A stretch of 64,000 nt of DNA from Paraburkholderia saeva (GTDB taxonomy: Bacteria > Pseudomonadota > Gammaproteobacteria > Burkholderiales > Burkholderiaceae). The notes below the pieces were generated by a model that did not search any database, was not told where the DNA came from, and saw nothing but the letters and a program-made list of their open reading frames with translations. The stretch covers positions 493,565-557,564 of the forward strand of contig NZ_CAJQZC010000005.1 of NCBI RefSeq assembly GCF_907164555.1. Reading direction: 5' to 3'. Shown here in pieces: positions 41,890 through 51,224 of the stretch (positions are counted from its first letter, which is position 1; the number at the start of each line of letters is the position of its first letter). The translations under genes were made by a program, and so were the position numbers.

Positions 41890-43341
41890 ATGGTCAATCT
41901 GATCGTGCAGGGCAGAAACCTGGCGATAGACGCAGCGGCAACTTCAATAGCCTGGTTCGTGCAACAACGCTATTTTCTTCGAAGGTTCTCTCCGGATTTA
42001 CATTTTTCACGAACGGGCGGCCGCCCGGTTCGCGAACGACGTCATTGGCGTTTAACGACAACGAGACACATTCCACTCCCGCTTCCTCTTCGTGGCACGG
42101 ATATCTCGGGCAGCGCGACTGCGTCTGGCTCGCGCGAGCCTGCCGGTTCAGGGCCGGGGCGAAAAGGGCGTGTAGCCGCATGCGTGTCGTGGTTACGGGG
42201 CCGTGGCCGCGGTACGCGCCTTGACGCAAGCATTCCCCTGAGGGAAGCACTTGAAATGATGCCGGTTCCGATCATCACGGTCGACGACCGGAACCGGATC
42301 ACCTTCGCGAACGCCAGAACGATGGAACTGTTCGGCTACACGAGGGAAGAACTGACCGGCGCGTCGGCCGATATGCTGTTCCCGCTGCGTGGCGTGTGTG
42401 ACGACCAGCCGGGCGTCGATGGCCACGCCGAGGCGAACAACGCTTCCGGCGCTTCAACGACACAGGTCCTGGTCGCGCGCCGGCGCGACGGTGTCGATTT
42501 TCCCGCGGAAGCCACTACCACTCGATACACGGATCTCAAACGTGTATTGCAGATCACCGCGATATCGGATCGCAGTGGTGTCCGGGAAGTCGATCGAAAC
42601 CGGAAGGAACTCGCCCATCTGGCGCGCGTTTCATCTCTCGGGGAGCTTGCCGGATCGCTGGCCCATGAGTTGACGCAGCCGCTCACCGCCATTTTGTTCA
42701 ACGCGCAGGCGGCGCAGAAATTCCTCGAATCGGAGACGGCCGACCGGGCCGAGCTTCGTGACGCGCTGGAAGATATCGTCACGGATAACCGTCGCGCGAG
42801 CGAAGTCATCCAGAAGATCCGGACCCTGGTGCGCAATGGCGATATTGAATTGCAGCCGCTCGACGTCGGCGATGTCGTGCGCGATGCTGCGCTTCTTGTG
42901 CATAGCGATGCAATCGCTCGCGGCGTTCGCACCCGCTTCGACATTTCCGGCAATCTGGCGATGGTGTGCGGTGACAGGGTTCAACTGCAGCAGGTGGTCC
43001 TCAACCTGCTGCTGAACGCATTCGATGCGCTCAAGGAGAGCGCGCCTGCGGACCGGGTAGTCGAGACAACCGTGCGCGAAGAACCGGCTGGAGGCGTGCG
43101 GATTACCGTGAAAGACCAGGGCCTGGGCCTGACGGTCGACAGGATGGACAAGATATTCAGGCCGTTTTTCACGACGAAACCTCAAGGGCTCGGGCTGGGT
43201 CTTTCTATCAGCCGCACGATCATCACTGGTCACGGAGGCAGACTATGGGCGGAGAACAACAATGTCAGGGGAGCGTCGTTTCACGTAACGCTGCCAAAGG
43301 GAACCCACTCGCGACAGGGCTCCAGCCCCCCGTCGTCGTGA
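41890..43341 (+). CDS. FixL-like PAS sensor histidine kinase
   Basis: A soluble kinase of 483 residues from the ATG at 41890, which has GGAG six bases upstream. Residues 1-115 match nothing I recognise and are Arg/Gly/Ser-rich. PAS covers about 116-230 (IPLREALEMMPVPIITVDDRN in pieces). The HisKA phospho-acceptor is His259 in SLAHELTQPLTAI, of the FixL/DctB type. HATPase shows NLLLNAFDALKE, VKDQGLGLT and GLGLGLSISRTII. A histidine in the PAS (GVDGHAEANN) is not in the canonical FixL haem context, so oxygen sensing is uncertain. The stop overlaps the next start (GTGA). An ATG at 42256 would give a truncated PAS. Confidence 0.82.
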   Translation: MVNLIVQGRNLAIDAAATSIAWFVQQRYFLRRFSPDLHFSRTGGRPVRERRHWRLTTTRHIPLPLPLRGTDISGSATASGSREPAGSGPGRKGRVAACVSWLRGRGRGTRLDASIPLREALEMMPVPIITVDDRNRITFANARTMELFGYTREELTGASADMLFPLRGVCDDQPGVDGHAEANNASGASTTQVLVARRRDGVDFPAEATTTRYTDLKRVLQITAISDRSGVREVDRNRKELAHLARVSSLGELAGSLAHELTQPLTAILFNAQAAQKFLESETADRAELRDALEDIVTDNRRASEVIQKIRTLVRNGDIELQPLDVGDVVRDAALLVHSDAIARGVRTRFDISGNLAMVCGDRVQLQQVVLNLLLNAFDALKESAPADRVVETTVREEPAGGVRITVKDQGLGLTVDRMDKIFRPFFTTKPQGLGLGLSISRTIITGHGGRLWAENNNVRGASFHVTLPKGTHSRQGSSPPSS

Positions 43342-43961
43342 GCGAAACCGCCACCCGTGTCTTTATCGTGGACGATGACGAACGCGTGCGAAGCGCGCTC
43401 GCCCGCTTGCTGCGCGCGTCGGGCTATCGCGTCGAATGCTTTGACAGTCCCGAAGCCTTTCTGGACAGAGCCGATCTCGCGAGCGCACCCGCATGCCTCC
43501 TGCTCGATCTGCAGATGCCCGGCATGACGGGGCTCGAGGTGCAGCGGAGGCTCAACCAGCTCCTTCCAATCGTGTTTCTGTCGGGGCATGGCGACGTCGG
43601 CACGAGTGTCGATGCGATGAAAGCCGGCGCACTCGACTTTCTCGTCAAGCCGGTGTGCGAATCGCTATTGCTCGCTGCGGTAAATCGCGCGCTCGCCCGC
43701 GCATGCACGGAGTTCGCAGACAGAACGCAGAAGGCGGAGATCGAGGCGCGCGTCAATCATCTCACGCGCCGCGAGCGCGAAGTCATGGCGCTCGTCCTGA
43801 CCGGCCGCCTGAACAAACAGGTCGCGAGCGACCTGGGTGCCGCCGAAAAGACGATCAAGATTCACCGGGCCCGCGTGATGGAGAAGATGAAGGCGAGATC
43901 GATCGTCGAACTCGTCCGGCTTGCGGAAAAAGCCGGCGTGCACGCGGCCGACGAGGAATAG
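43338..43961 (+). CDS. FixJ/NarL-type response regulator
   Basis: A 207-residue regulator. The receiver (about 6-120) has DDD at 12-14, Asp57 in LLLDLQMPG and Lys104 in DFLVKPV. A LuxR-type helix-turn-helix occupies about 141-200 (LTRREREVMALVLTGRLNKQ and AAEKTIKIHRARVMEKM). The GTG start overlaps the kinase stop, so translation is coupled. An ATG at 43245 inside the kinase gene has a good GGAGG but would add 31 residues unlike the family. It is the only DNA-binding regulator in the 40-64 kb island and the natural candidate to bind the repeated palindrome. Confidence 0.88.
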   Translation: MSETATRVFIVDDDERVRSALARLLRASGYRVECFDSPEAFLDRADLASAPACLLLDLQMPGMTGLEVQRRLNQLLPIVFLSGHGDVGTSVDAMKAGALDFLVKPVCESLLLAAVNRALARACTEFADRTQKAEIEARVNHLTRREREVMALVLTGRLNKQVASDLGAAEKTIKIHRARVMEKMKARSIVELVRLAEKAGVHAADEE

Positions 43962-44032
43962 GCGCCCCGGCGCCGATCGACCTGTCCTGAGACCCTGTTC
44001 GAAATGATCCGCTGCGGCGAACGCCGGTAGTG

Positions 44033-44051
44033 GACCAAAGCCCTATATCTC
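44033..44051 (+). promoter_or_regulatory. Site B of the GACC-NN-GGTC element
   Basis: GACCAAAGCC followed by CTATATCTC. It is degenerate in the right arm. -10-like TAGGCT starts at 44069, exactly 36 bases after the first G, upstream of the receiver gene at 44095. Confidence 0.5.
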
Positions 44052-44094
44052 ATTTCGCCATCTCCCGTTAGGCTAAAGCTGCAAGGGTCTACTA

Positions 44095-44511
44095 ATGGGA
44101 GCGACTGCGCGTTCGCGTCGTCATATGGTCAATCTCAACCAAATCGTTGCTGTGGTCGACGACGACGAATCGGTTTGCCGCGCTATCAAGCGCCTCCTGC
44201 ACTCCGTCGGAATCGCGGCGGAAACTTTTTCCAGCGGTGGCGAGTTTCTCGATACGCTTGCGGCGATTCCGTCATATCGGCCTGCCTGTGTGATCCTGGA
44301 TGTCCAGATGCCTGGAATCAGCGGCCTGGAAGTCCAGCGTCAGCTTGCGCCGACGGGATTGCCTGTCATCGTGATTACGGCACACGACGAGCTTTCCACC
44401 CGTCAGACCGCGCTCGCATCGGGCGCCGTCGCCTATCTGCGCAAGCCGTTGAACGGCGCCATCCTGATCAAGGCCGTGGAAATGGCGATTGGCGGTACGC
44501 TGCGGCCTTGA
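44095..44511 (+). CDS. Stand-alone receiver-domain protein
   Basis: A 138-residue protein consisting only of a receiver. DDD at 22-24, phospho-acceptor Asp69 in VILDVQMPGISG, lysine Lys117 in YLRKPLN. It resembles the receiver half of FixJ-type regulators but has no DNA-binding domain. It may act as a phosphate sink or alternative partner of the PAS kinase next door. AAGGG seven bases before the ATG at 44095 supports this start; an ATG at 44125 (MVNLNQIVAVVDDD) is possible. Site B precedes it. Confidence 0.85.
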   Translation: MGATARSRRHMVNLNQIVAVVDDDESVCRAIKRLLHSVGIAAETFSSGGEFLDTLAAIPSYRPACVILDVQMPGISGLEVQRQLAPTGLPVIVITAHDELSTRQTALASGAVAYLRKPLNGAILIKAVEMAIGGTLRP

Positions 44512-44539
44512 ACCACTTTCGCACGGTCGGGCGATATGA

Positions 44540-44558
44540 GACTAAGGTCCGATTGTCT
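44540..44558 (+). promoter_or_regulatory. Site C of the GACC-NN-GGTC element
   Basis: GACTAAGGTC followed by CGATTGTCT. CAAACT, a weak -10 match, starts 36 bases after the first G at 44576. It lies 178 bases before the exported-protein gene that opens the efflux operon. Confidence 0.55.
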
Positions 44559-44726
44559 CCCTTTCTCACGGCCACCAAACTGAATCAGGTCAACGTGTCA
44601 GCGGGAAGGCCAGCTGTCTCGCATTGCTTGCGCGGCCAGACGGGCTGGGCACGTGCATGATTTCGGCGCGCGCGCTGGGCGGTGCGTTGCGCGGCCGCGT
44701 CCAGAAAAAATGCGGGAGCGTACGTG

Positions 44727-45104
44727 ATGAAATCCGGATCCGTTTTACTCACGGTTTTGCTCGGGGTTGCAGCGCTCGGCGCGTCGGCGGCCGGCTTCAA
44801 TGGCAGCAGGCCGCTTGTCTGCGCGACGATGACATCGCACGCATGCCGTCCGGGGAGTGGGTGTAACCGGTCCTTGCCGACAGACATCCGGGCGGCCCGA
44901 CTCCTTTCCATCGACTTCGAAAAGAAAGCCATCAACCGACCCGCGCACGCGACGGACCAGTATGCCGTCGACAGGGACCCGGGCCGCATCGTCGCTGAGG
45001 GCATCGCGACTGGAGCCGGATGGGCACGCCACGATTCGGGGGCGTCGATGATCGCGAGCAGCCGGGATGCATTCGTGCTGTTCGGCAACTGTATTGCCCT
45101 GTGA
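44727..45104 (+). CDS. Small exported cysteine-containing protein
   Basis: A 125-residue protein not recognised. Signal peptide: hydrophobic residues about 5-20, cleavage after ASA. The mature part has cysteines in PLVCATMTSHACRPGSGCN and a last one near the C terminus (FGNCIAL), so two disulfides are possible. GGGAG eight bases upstream supports the ATG at 44727. It lies 16 bases before the efflux adaptor gene and is probably the first gene of that operon. Confidence 0.6.
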   Translation: MKSGSVLLTVLLGVAALGASAAGFNGSRPLVCATMTSHACRPGSGCNRSLPTDIRAARLLSIDFEKKAINRPAHATDQYAVDRDPGRIVAEGIATGAGWARHDSGASMIASSRDAFVLFGNCIAL

Positions 45105-45120
45105 TCAGGCGGGTCGCGCG

Positions 45121-46449
45121 ATGAAAACCGTCTCCGTCTTCTCCATCCTGCCGTGGCCCGGTTCTGCCGGGTCCGTGGCGAGGGCAGTCCTCTATCGCAG
45201 CGCCTTGCGCGCGCTTGACGGGCGAACGCTGCTACTCGCCGTCGCCGCTGTCGCGTTACTTGCTTCCTGCAAGAAGCCACCCGCCGCACCGGCAGCGGCC
45301 GCGCCGGAGGTGACCGTCACGACGGTGGCGCAGCAGGATACCCCGGTCGATTTCGAATTTACTGCGCAAACCCAGAGCTCCCGCGAGGTCGAGATTCGTG
45401 CCCGTGTAGATGGCTTCCTCGACAAGCGCATGTATGTCGAGGGGCAGGTGGTCAAGGCCGGGCAGACGATGTTCCAGATGGACAAAAAGCCGTTCGAGGC
45501 CGCGCTTCAGACCGCCATGGGACAACTCGCGCAGCAGCAGGCGCGGCTCGAAGTGGCAAAGGCCAATCTCGCGCGCGTGCAACCTCTGGCGGCGCAAAAC
45601 GCATTGAGCAAGAAGGATCTGGACGACGCGGTCGGTAACGAGAAGCAGGCCGCTGCCGCGGTGATTGCCGCGAAGGGAGACGTCGAGGCGGCGCAGCTCA
45701 ACCTCGGATACACGACGATCAAGTCGCCGCTTCTCGGCCTGTCGAGTTTTGCGCGCCAGCAGGACGGCAGCTACGTCACGGCGACGGCGAACGGCTTGCT
45801 GACCTATGTGTATCAACTCGATCCGATGTGGGTGAATTTCAGCATTTCCGAAAACGAGATGCTGAGGTACAGGGACCAGATTGCAGCAGGGAGACTGAAA
45901 TTCCCTGCGGGCAACGACTTTGTCGTCCAGCTGATTCTGGCGGACGGGTCTGAATTTGCGCAGGAAGGGCACATCGACTTTGCCAATCCCGCGTTCAACA
46001 CCGAAACGGGGACCTTTCTGGTGCGGGCGAGCTTCGACAATCCGAAAGGTGTCTTGCGTCCAGGCCAGTTCGTGAGGGCTCGCGTCGCCGGGGCGATACG
46101 GCCCAGGTCCATTCTCGTGCCGCAGCGCGCCGTCTTGCAGGGTGCGAAGAGCCACTTTGTCTGGGTCGTCGACGACCAGTCGAAGGCGCACCAGCGGGTC
46201 GTCGAAGTGGGCGACTGGCACGGCGACGACTGGTTCATTTCAGACGGACTCAAGGCGGGCGAACGCATCGTGGTGGACGGCGCAATCCGTGTCACGGCCG
46301 ACTCGCAGCTCAAGATCATCAAGGTCCTGGCGCCAGGAACCGGCGCGGCATCGTCTGCGGCCGGTGCCTCGGACACTGCCACGCCGCCGCCGGCCGCGCA
46401 GGCGCAGGAACTGCCGGGGCCCGCACCCGCCAGTGGAGCGACCCAGTGA
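45121..46449 (+). CDS. RND efflux periplasmic adaptor lipoprotein
   Basis: A membrane-fusion protein of 442 residues (AcrA/MexA class). A lipobox LLASC places the acylated cysteine at Cys50 after an unusually long N-terminal region. Barrel-sandwich and hairpin segments follow (about 80-230, with RARVDGFLDKRMYVEGQVVKAGQ in pieces and a coiled hairpin QQQARLEVAKANLARVQPL), then beta-barrel and membrane-proximal domains. The C-terminal tail is Ala/Pro-rich. It links the pump to the outer-membrane channel encoded downstream. Confidence 0.93.
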   Translation: MKTVSVFSILPWPGSAGSVARAVLYRSALRALDGRTLLLAVAAVALLASCKKPPAAPAAAAPEVTVTTVAQQDTPVDFEFTAQTQSSREVEIRARVDGFLDKRMYVEGQVVKAGQTMFQMDKKPFEAALQTAMGQLAQQQARLEVAKANLARVQPLAAQNALSKKDLDDAVGNEKQAAAAVIAAKGDVEAAQLNLGYTTIKSPLLGLSSFARQQDGSYVTATANGLLTYVYQLDPMWVNFSISENEMLRYRDQIAAGRLKFPAGNDFVVQLILADGSEFAQEGHIDFANPAFNTETGTFLVRASFDNPKGVLRPGQFVRARVAGAIRPRSILVPQRAVLQGAKSHFVWVVDDQSKAHQRVVEVGDWHGDDWFISDGLKAGERIVVDGAIRVTADSQLKIIKVLAPGTGAASSAAGASDTATPPPAAQAQELPGPAPASGATQ

Positions 46450-46462
46450 GAGGCCGACCGAC

Positions 46463-49400
46463 ATGAGTATTTCGCACTACTGCATCGATCGGCCGATTTT
46501 TGCGTCGGTCATTTCGATCGTCATTACGCTGGGCGGCGCGCTGGCGATGTTCTCGCTTCCGGTCGCGCAATACCCTGATATCACGCCGCCGCAGATCACG
46601 ATCGCCGCCACCTATCCAGGCGCCAACGCGGAGGTAGTGGCGAACAATGTCGCCGCGCCGATCGAGCAGCAGGTGAATGGCGCAGACAACATGATCTATA
46701 TGAACTCGTCGAGTTCATCGACGGGCAACCTGACGATCAACGCGTACTTCCAGATCGGCACGAACCCTGAACTGGCCCAGGTCGATGTGCAAAACCGCGT
46801 GAACCTCGCGCTGCCGCAGCTCCCGCAATCGGTGCAGGCGCAGGGTATTCAGGTTCAGAAAAAATCGTCCGCGTTCATGATGGTGATTGCGATCTATTCG
46901 CCGACCGATCGCTACGATTCGGTCTACATCGCGAACTTCGCCAACATCTACGTGCTTGACGCGATCAAGCGGATTCCCGGCGCAAACCAGTCGAGTATTT
47001 TCGGCAATCCGGATTACGCAATGCGTGTCTGGCTGAAACCTGACCGCATGGCACAACTCGGCGTGACAGCCGCCGACGTGCAGCGGGTGGTGGCGAACCA
47101 GAACCAGCAGTTTGCCGTCGGCAGCATCGGGCAATCGCCAACGGGACAGGCGGTCGAGCAGTCATTTGCGGTCACGACCACCGGCCGCCTGACGTCGCCA
47201 ACCGAGTTCGACGACATCATCGTGCGCGCCGCAAGCGGCGGCGCGGCAATCGTGCGACTCAAGGACATCGGCCATACCGAACTGGGGCAAAAGGACTACT
47301 CCATTCGCACCCGGTTCCAGGGCAAACCGGCGACCGTCCTTGCGGTTTATCAGCAGCCGGGCGCCAACGCGCTCGACGTTTCGAAGCGGGTCCGCGCGAC
47401 GCTCGAGGAACTGAAAAAGTCCTTTCCTGAAGGCATGACGTACGAAATCGCCATGGACACGACCGAGTTTACCCGGGCCTCCATCTCCGACGTCATTCAC
47501 ACGTTCTTCGAAGCGCTCGTGCTCGTCGTCATCGTCGTGTTCGTGTTTCTGCAAAGCCTGCGCGCGACGCTGATCCCGATCGTGGCGGTGCCGGTCTCGA
47601 TCGTCGGGACATGCATGTTCATGCTGCTGCTCGGCTTCTCGATCAACATGCTGACCCTGTTCGGGATGGTGCTTGCCATCGGGATTGTCGTGGACGATGC
47701 GATCGTTGTGATCGAAAACGTCGAACGCAACATGACGGTGTACAAACTCAATCCCAAAGACGCCGCCAAAAAGGCCATGGACGAAGTGGCGGGGCCGGTC
47801 ATCGCCATCGTCCTCGTGCTGTGCGCGGTGTTCGTGCCGGTGGCGTTTCTCGGCGGGATCACGGGACAGATGTACAAGCAGTTCGCCATTACGATTGCGA
47901 TTTCGGTGGTGCTGTCGGGTATCGTGGCACTCACGTTGTCGCCGGCGCTCGCCGCCTTGCTGCTAAAGAGTACACACCACGAAAAGAAGGGCTTTTTCCG
48001 CTGGTTCGACAACATGTTCCTGAAGATGACGGCGGGCTACACAGCGGCGGTCAGGGTGGTGATCAAGCGGTCCATCCTCGCGCTGGTGTGCTTCGTCGGC
48101 ATGATCGTGCTTTCGGTACTCATGGTGCGGTCGATTCCCGGTGCGTTCCTGCCACCGGAGGATCAGGGCTATCTGCTTGGCGCCGTTATCATGCCGGACG
48201 CGGCGAGCCTTGACCGTACCGGAGAGGTGTCGCAGCAGGTCACCGAGTACTTCAAGAAGCAGGCCGCGGTCGGGAGCATCGCGGTCGTCGATGGATACAG
48301 CCTGCTCGACAACCAGAACAAGAACAACGCGAGCACGTTCTTCGTCGGCCTCAAGAGTTTCGAGGACCGCTACACATCCGCGAACATCAGGACACAGAAC
48401 GCAAAGGCAGTGCTGCTCGACGCGTACCGCAACTTCGCGAACGTGAAAGAGGGCGTCGTGCTGCCGGTGAATCCGCCGTCGATTCCGGGGCTCGGCACGA
48501 CGGGCGGCACGGAGGTGTGGATCCAGAGCAAGGGCGACGCCAGCATTGCGCAACTCGCGGAAGTCGCGGACGAGTTCGTCCAGAAGGCGAAGAAGCGCCC
48601 GGAACTCACCGGGGTGACCTCGACGTTCAACGCGTCATCGAGGCAACTGCTGGTTCAGGTGGACCGCGACAAGTCCGAGACGCTGGGTGTGCCTGTCGAA
48701 GACGTGTACAGCGCCATGCAGACGATGTTCGGGTCGCTCTACGTATCACAGTTCAACCGGTCGAGCCGGCTCTGGCAGGTGATCCTGCAGGCGGAGCCGT
48801 CGTACCGGTTGAAGCCCGAGGACCTCGACCAGATCTTCGTGCGCAGCAAGACCGGCACGATGGTTCCGATCAAGTCGGTTGCGAGCTACCAGTACGTGAC
48901 CGGTCCTGACCTGGTCACGCGCTTCAACAATTTTCCGGCGATCAAGATCACGGCCAATGCCGCGCCTGGATACAGTTCCGGGCAGGTGATCGCCACGCTC
49001 GAAGAGCTTGCGACGCAGATGCCGTCCGGCTACGACGTCGCATGGAGCGGTGAAGCCTACGAAGAACGGCAGTCGGGCGGCACGTCCGGGCTCGTCTTCG
49101 TGTTCGGCCTCGTGATGGTTTTCCTCATCCTTGCTGCGCAGTACGAAAAGTGGTCGCTGCCGTTCGGCGTGCTGATGGCGGTGCCGTTCGCGCTTTTTGG
49201 CGCGCTGCTCGCCATCCTGTTGCGTGGACTGAGCAACGATGTGTACTTCCAGATCGGGCTGACGATGCTGGTCGCGCTCGCCGCCAAGAACGCGATCCTG
49301 ATCTTCGAATTTGCAGTGCTGAACCGGGAGACGGGCGCGTCCGTGTTCGATGCCACGATGACGGCAGCCGAAGAGCGCCTGCGTCCTATCGTGATGACGT

Positions 49401-49690
49401 CTCTGGCGTTCATTCTGGGCTGCGTACCGCTCGCGATTGCGCAGGGCGCGTCGGCCAACAGCCGCCATTCGATTGGCACCGGGGTGATCGGCGGCATGCT
49501 CGGCGCGACAGCCATCGCCGTGTTCTTCATTCCGATGTTCTATTACCTGCTCGAAACATGGTCCTCGCGCTCCAGCGGAGGCAAGCAGACACCGGACCCG
49601 GGACCCGCCGACGCGGGTCCCGATTCGACGGCGGCAACAGGGCCTGGCGCGTCACACCGGGCGCCGTCCGCACCGCAGGAAGGTGAATGA
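46463..49690 (+). CDS. RND multidrug efflux transporter (AcrB/MexB class)
   Basis: A 1075-residue HAE1-type RND pump. Start MSISHYCIDRPIFASVISI; TM1 at about 12-30, two large periplasmic loops, helices in groups near 340-550 and 870-1040. The proton-relay aspartates are in GIVVDDAIVVIENVER (TM4), and the family signature GDRQSGGTSG-type loop appears as EERQSGGTSGLVF. Late helices contain LAAKNAILIFEFA. It exports hydrophobic and amphiphilic compounds using proton motive force. The start is 13 bases after the adaptor stop. Confidence 0.95.
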   Translation: MSISHYCIDRPIFASVISIVITLGGALAMFSLPVAQYPDITPPQITIAATYPGANAEVVANNVAAPIEQQVNGADNMIYMNSSSSSTGNLTINAYFQIGTNPELAQVDVQNRVNLALPQLPQSVQAQGIQVQKKSSAFMMVIAIYSPTDRYDSVYIANFANIYVLDAIKRIPGANQSSIFGNPDYAMRVWLKPDRMAQLGVTAADVQRVVANQNQQFAVGSIGQSPTGQAVEQSFAVTTTGRLTSPTEFDDIIVRAASGGAAIVRLKDIGHTELGQKDYSIRTRFQGKPATVLAVYQQPGANALDVSKRVRATLEELKKSFPEGMTYEIAMDTTEFTRASISDVIHTFFEALVLVVIVVFVFLQSLRATLIPIVAVPVSIVGTCMFMLLLGFSINMLTLFGMVLAIGIVVDDAIVVIENVERNMTVYKLNPKDAAKKAMDEVAGPVIAIVLVLCAVFVPVAFLGGITGQMYKQFAITIAISVVLSGIVALTLSPALAALLLKSTHHEKKGFFRWFDNMFLKMTAGYTAAVRVVIKRSILALVCFVGMIVLSVLMVRSIPGAFLPPEDQGYLLGAVIMPDAASLDRTGEVSQQVTEYFKKQAAVGSIAVVDGYSLLDNQNKNNASTFFVGLKSFEDRYTSANIRTQNAKAVLLDAYRNFANVKEGVVLPVNPPSIPGLGTTGGTEVWIQSKGDASIAQLAEVADEFVQKAKKRPELTGVTSTFNASSRQLLVQVDRDKSETLGVPVEDVYSAMQTMFGSLYVSQFNRSSRLWQVILQAEPSYRLKPEDLDQIFVRSKTGTMVPIKSVASYQYVTGPDLVTRFNNFPAIKITANAAPGYSSGQVIATLEELATQMPSGYDVAWSGEAYEERQSGGTSGLVFVFGLVMVFLILAAQYEKWSLPFGVLMAVPFALFGALLAILLRGLSNDVYFQIGLTMLVALAAKNAILIFEFAVLNRETGASVFDATMTAAEERLRPIVMTSLAFILGCVPLAIAQGASANSRHSIGTGVIGGMLGATAIAVFFIPMFYYLLETWSSRSSGGKQTPDPGPADAGPDSTAATGPGASHRAPSAPQEGE

Positions 49691-49691
49691 C

Positions 49692-51224
49692 ATGCACGGG
49701 ACAGTACTGGCGCGTTTGCTCGCTTCCGCCATGCTGCTTTCGCTGGGCGGCTGCCTGCTGGGCCCCGACTACGTACGGCCGGCAGTGGACGTGCCTGCCA
49801 CCTATCGCTTCGCCCAGGGCGAAGCCGCGAGCATCGCCAACACGGCGTGGTGGCAGCAGTTCCAGGACCCGGTGCTCGACCAGCTGATCTCCACGGCGCT
49901 GCTGGAGAACCGGGATGTCAAGGTTGCGGCCGCACGGGTCGACGAGTTCCGCGGTCAGTTCGTGACGACGCGTTCCGGGCTCTTCCCGCAGGTGTCCGCA
50001 GGTGCTGATGCGTCTCGCCAGCGCGTCTCGCAATCCGCCGGGGTGCCGATCCCCAATGGCATCAATCCCGTCTATAACCAGTTCGACGCGAGCGTGTCCG
50101 TGGCGTGGGAAATCGACCTCTTCGGCAAGGTCCGCCGGCAAACCGAGGCTGCGCGGGCCAACCTGCTGGCAAGTGAAGAGGGTCGCCGGGCCACCATTCT
50201 GACGCTGGTCAGCGCCGTCGCCTCCGCGTACATCAACTTGCGCGATCTCGACCGGCAACTCGAAATCGCGCAGGAAACAGTGACGAGCCGGGACGAATCG
50301 GTCCGCGTCTTCACCGCGCGATTCAAAGGCGGTGAAGTCTCGCAGATGGAGCTTGCGCAAAGCCAGTCCGAGTACGAGGCCGCGAAAGCGACCGTCCCGC
50401 AGATCGAGGCGCAGATTGGCCAGCAGGAAAACGCGCTCTCCGTCCTGATCGGCAGGAATCCCGGCGCCATTCTCCGAGGCCGCGAAGTGTCGGCACTGGG
50501 TACGCCGCAAATTCCGGGCGGCCTGCCTTCGGAGTTACTCGAACGCCGTCCCGACGTCCTGCAGGCTGAGCAGGCGCTGATCTCGGAGAATGCGCTGATT
50601 GGCGCCGCCCGGGCGCTGTACTTTCCTTCGATATCGCTCACCGGACTGTTCGGATCGGTCAGCACGCAGTTCTCAAGTCTCTTCACGGGCCCGGCGCGGG
50701 TATGGTCGTTTGCCGGCACCCTCGCGCAACCGATCTTCACCGCGGGCAATATCTCAGGTCAGGTGCACCAGGCCGAGGCGCGCCAGCAGGAAGCGCTGTA
50801 CACCTACGAGAAAGCCATTCAGGTCGCGTTCCAGGAGGTTGAAGACGCGCTCATCTCCGTGCAGAAGACGCACGAACAACTGGATGCGCAGAACAATCAG
50901 GTCGAGGCGTTGCGTACCTACGCAAGGCTCGCGCGTCTACGCTACGAAGGCGGTTATACGAGCTACATCGAGGTGCTCGACGCGGAACGCAGCCTCTTCA
51001 ATGCGCAGCTGGGCTATACGCAGACGCAGGGCGCCGTGCTCACTTCGTACGTCAACCTCTATAAGGCGATGGGCGGCGGCTGGGTGCTCGATGCCGAAAA
51101 GATGACCGTCCCGCAGCCCGCACCCGCGCCCGCACCCGCACCGCAAACGCCGGCAGCCCCCGAGCCGGTTGCGCGGAGCGCGTCTCCGGCACTCGCCCAG
51201 CCGATGGCGATGGAGGCGAAATGA
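49692..51224 (+). CDS. Outer-membrane efflux channel lipoprotein (OprM/NodT class)
   Basis: A 510-residue TolC-family lipoprotein, lipobox cysteine Cys21 (LLSLGGC). Two outer-membrane factor repeats of long helices are visible, the second opening with the LPSELLERRPDVLQAEQAL motif typical of NodT proteins. The C terminus is Pro/Ala-rich (about 465-490). AGGAAGGTGA supports the ATG at 49692, two bases after the pump stop. It completes the tripartite pump. Confidence 0.94.
   Translation: MHGTVLARLLASAMLLSLGGCLLGPDYVRPAVDVPATYRFAQGEAASIANTAWWQQFQDPVLDQLISTALLENRDVKVAAARVDEFRGQFVTTRSGLFPQVSAGADASRQRVSQSAGVPIPNGINPVYNQFDASVSVAWEIDLFGKVRRQTEAARANLLASEEGRRATILTLVSAVASAYINLRDLDRQLEIAQETVTSRDESVRVFTARFKGGEVSQMELAQSQSEYEAAKATVPQIEAQIGQQENALSVLIGRNPGAILRGREVSALGTPQIPGGLPSELLERRPDVLQAEQALISENALIGAARALYFPSISLTGLFGSVSTQFSSLFTGPARVWSFAGTLAQPIFTAGNISGQVHQAEARQQEALYTYEKAIQVAFQEVEDALISVQKTHEQLDAQNNQVEALRTYARLARLRYEGGYTSYIEVLDAERSLFNAQLGYTQTQGAVLTSYVNLYKAMGGGWVLDAEKMTVPQPAPAPAPAPQTPAAPEPVARSASPALAQPMAMEAK

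Noticed and set aside
41673..42224. A 183-codon plus-strand frame before the PAS kinase
   Set aside because: No ribosome-binding site and no sensible protein composition. It overlaps the kinase frame and the promoter region.
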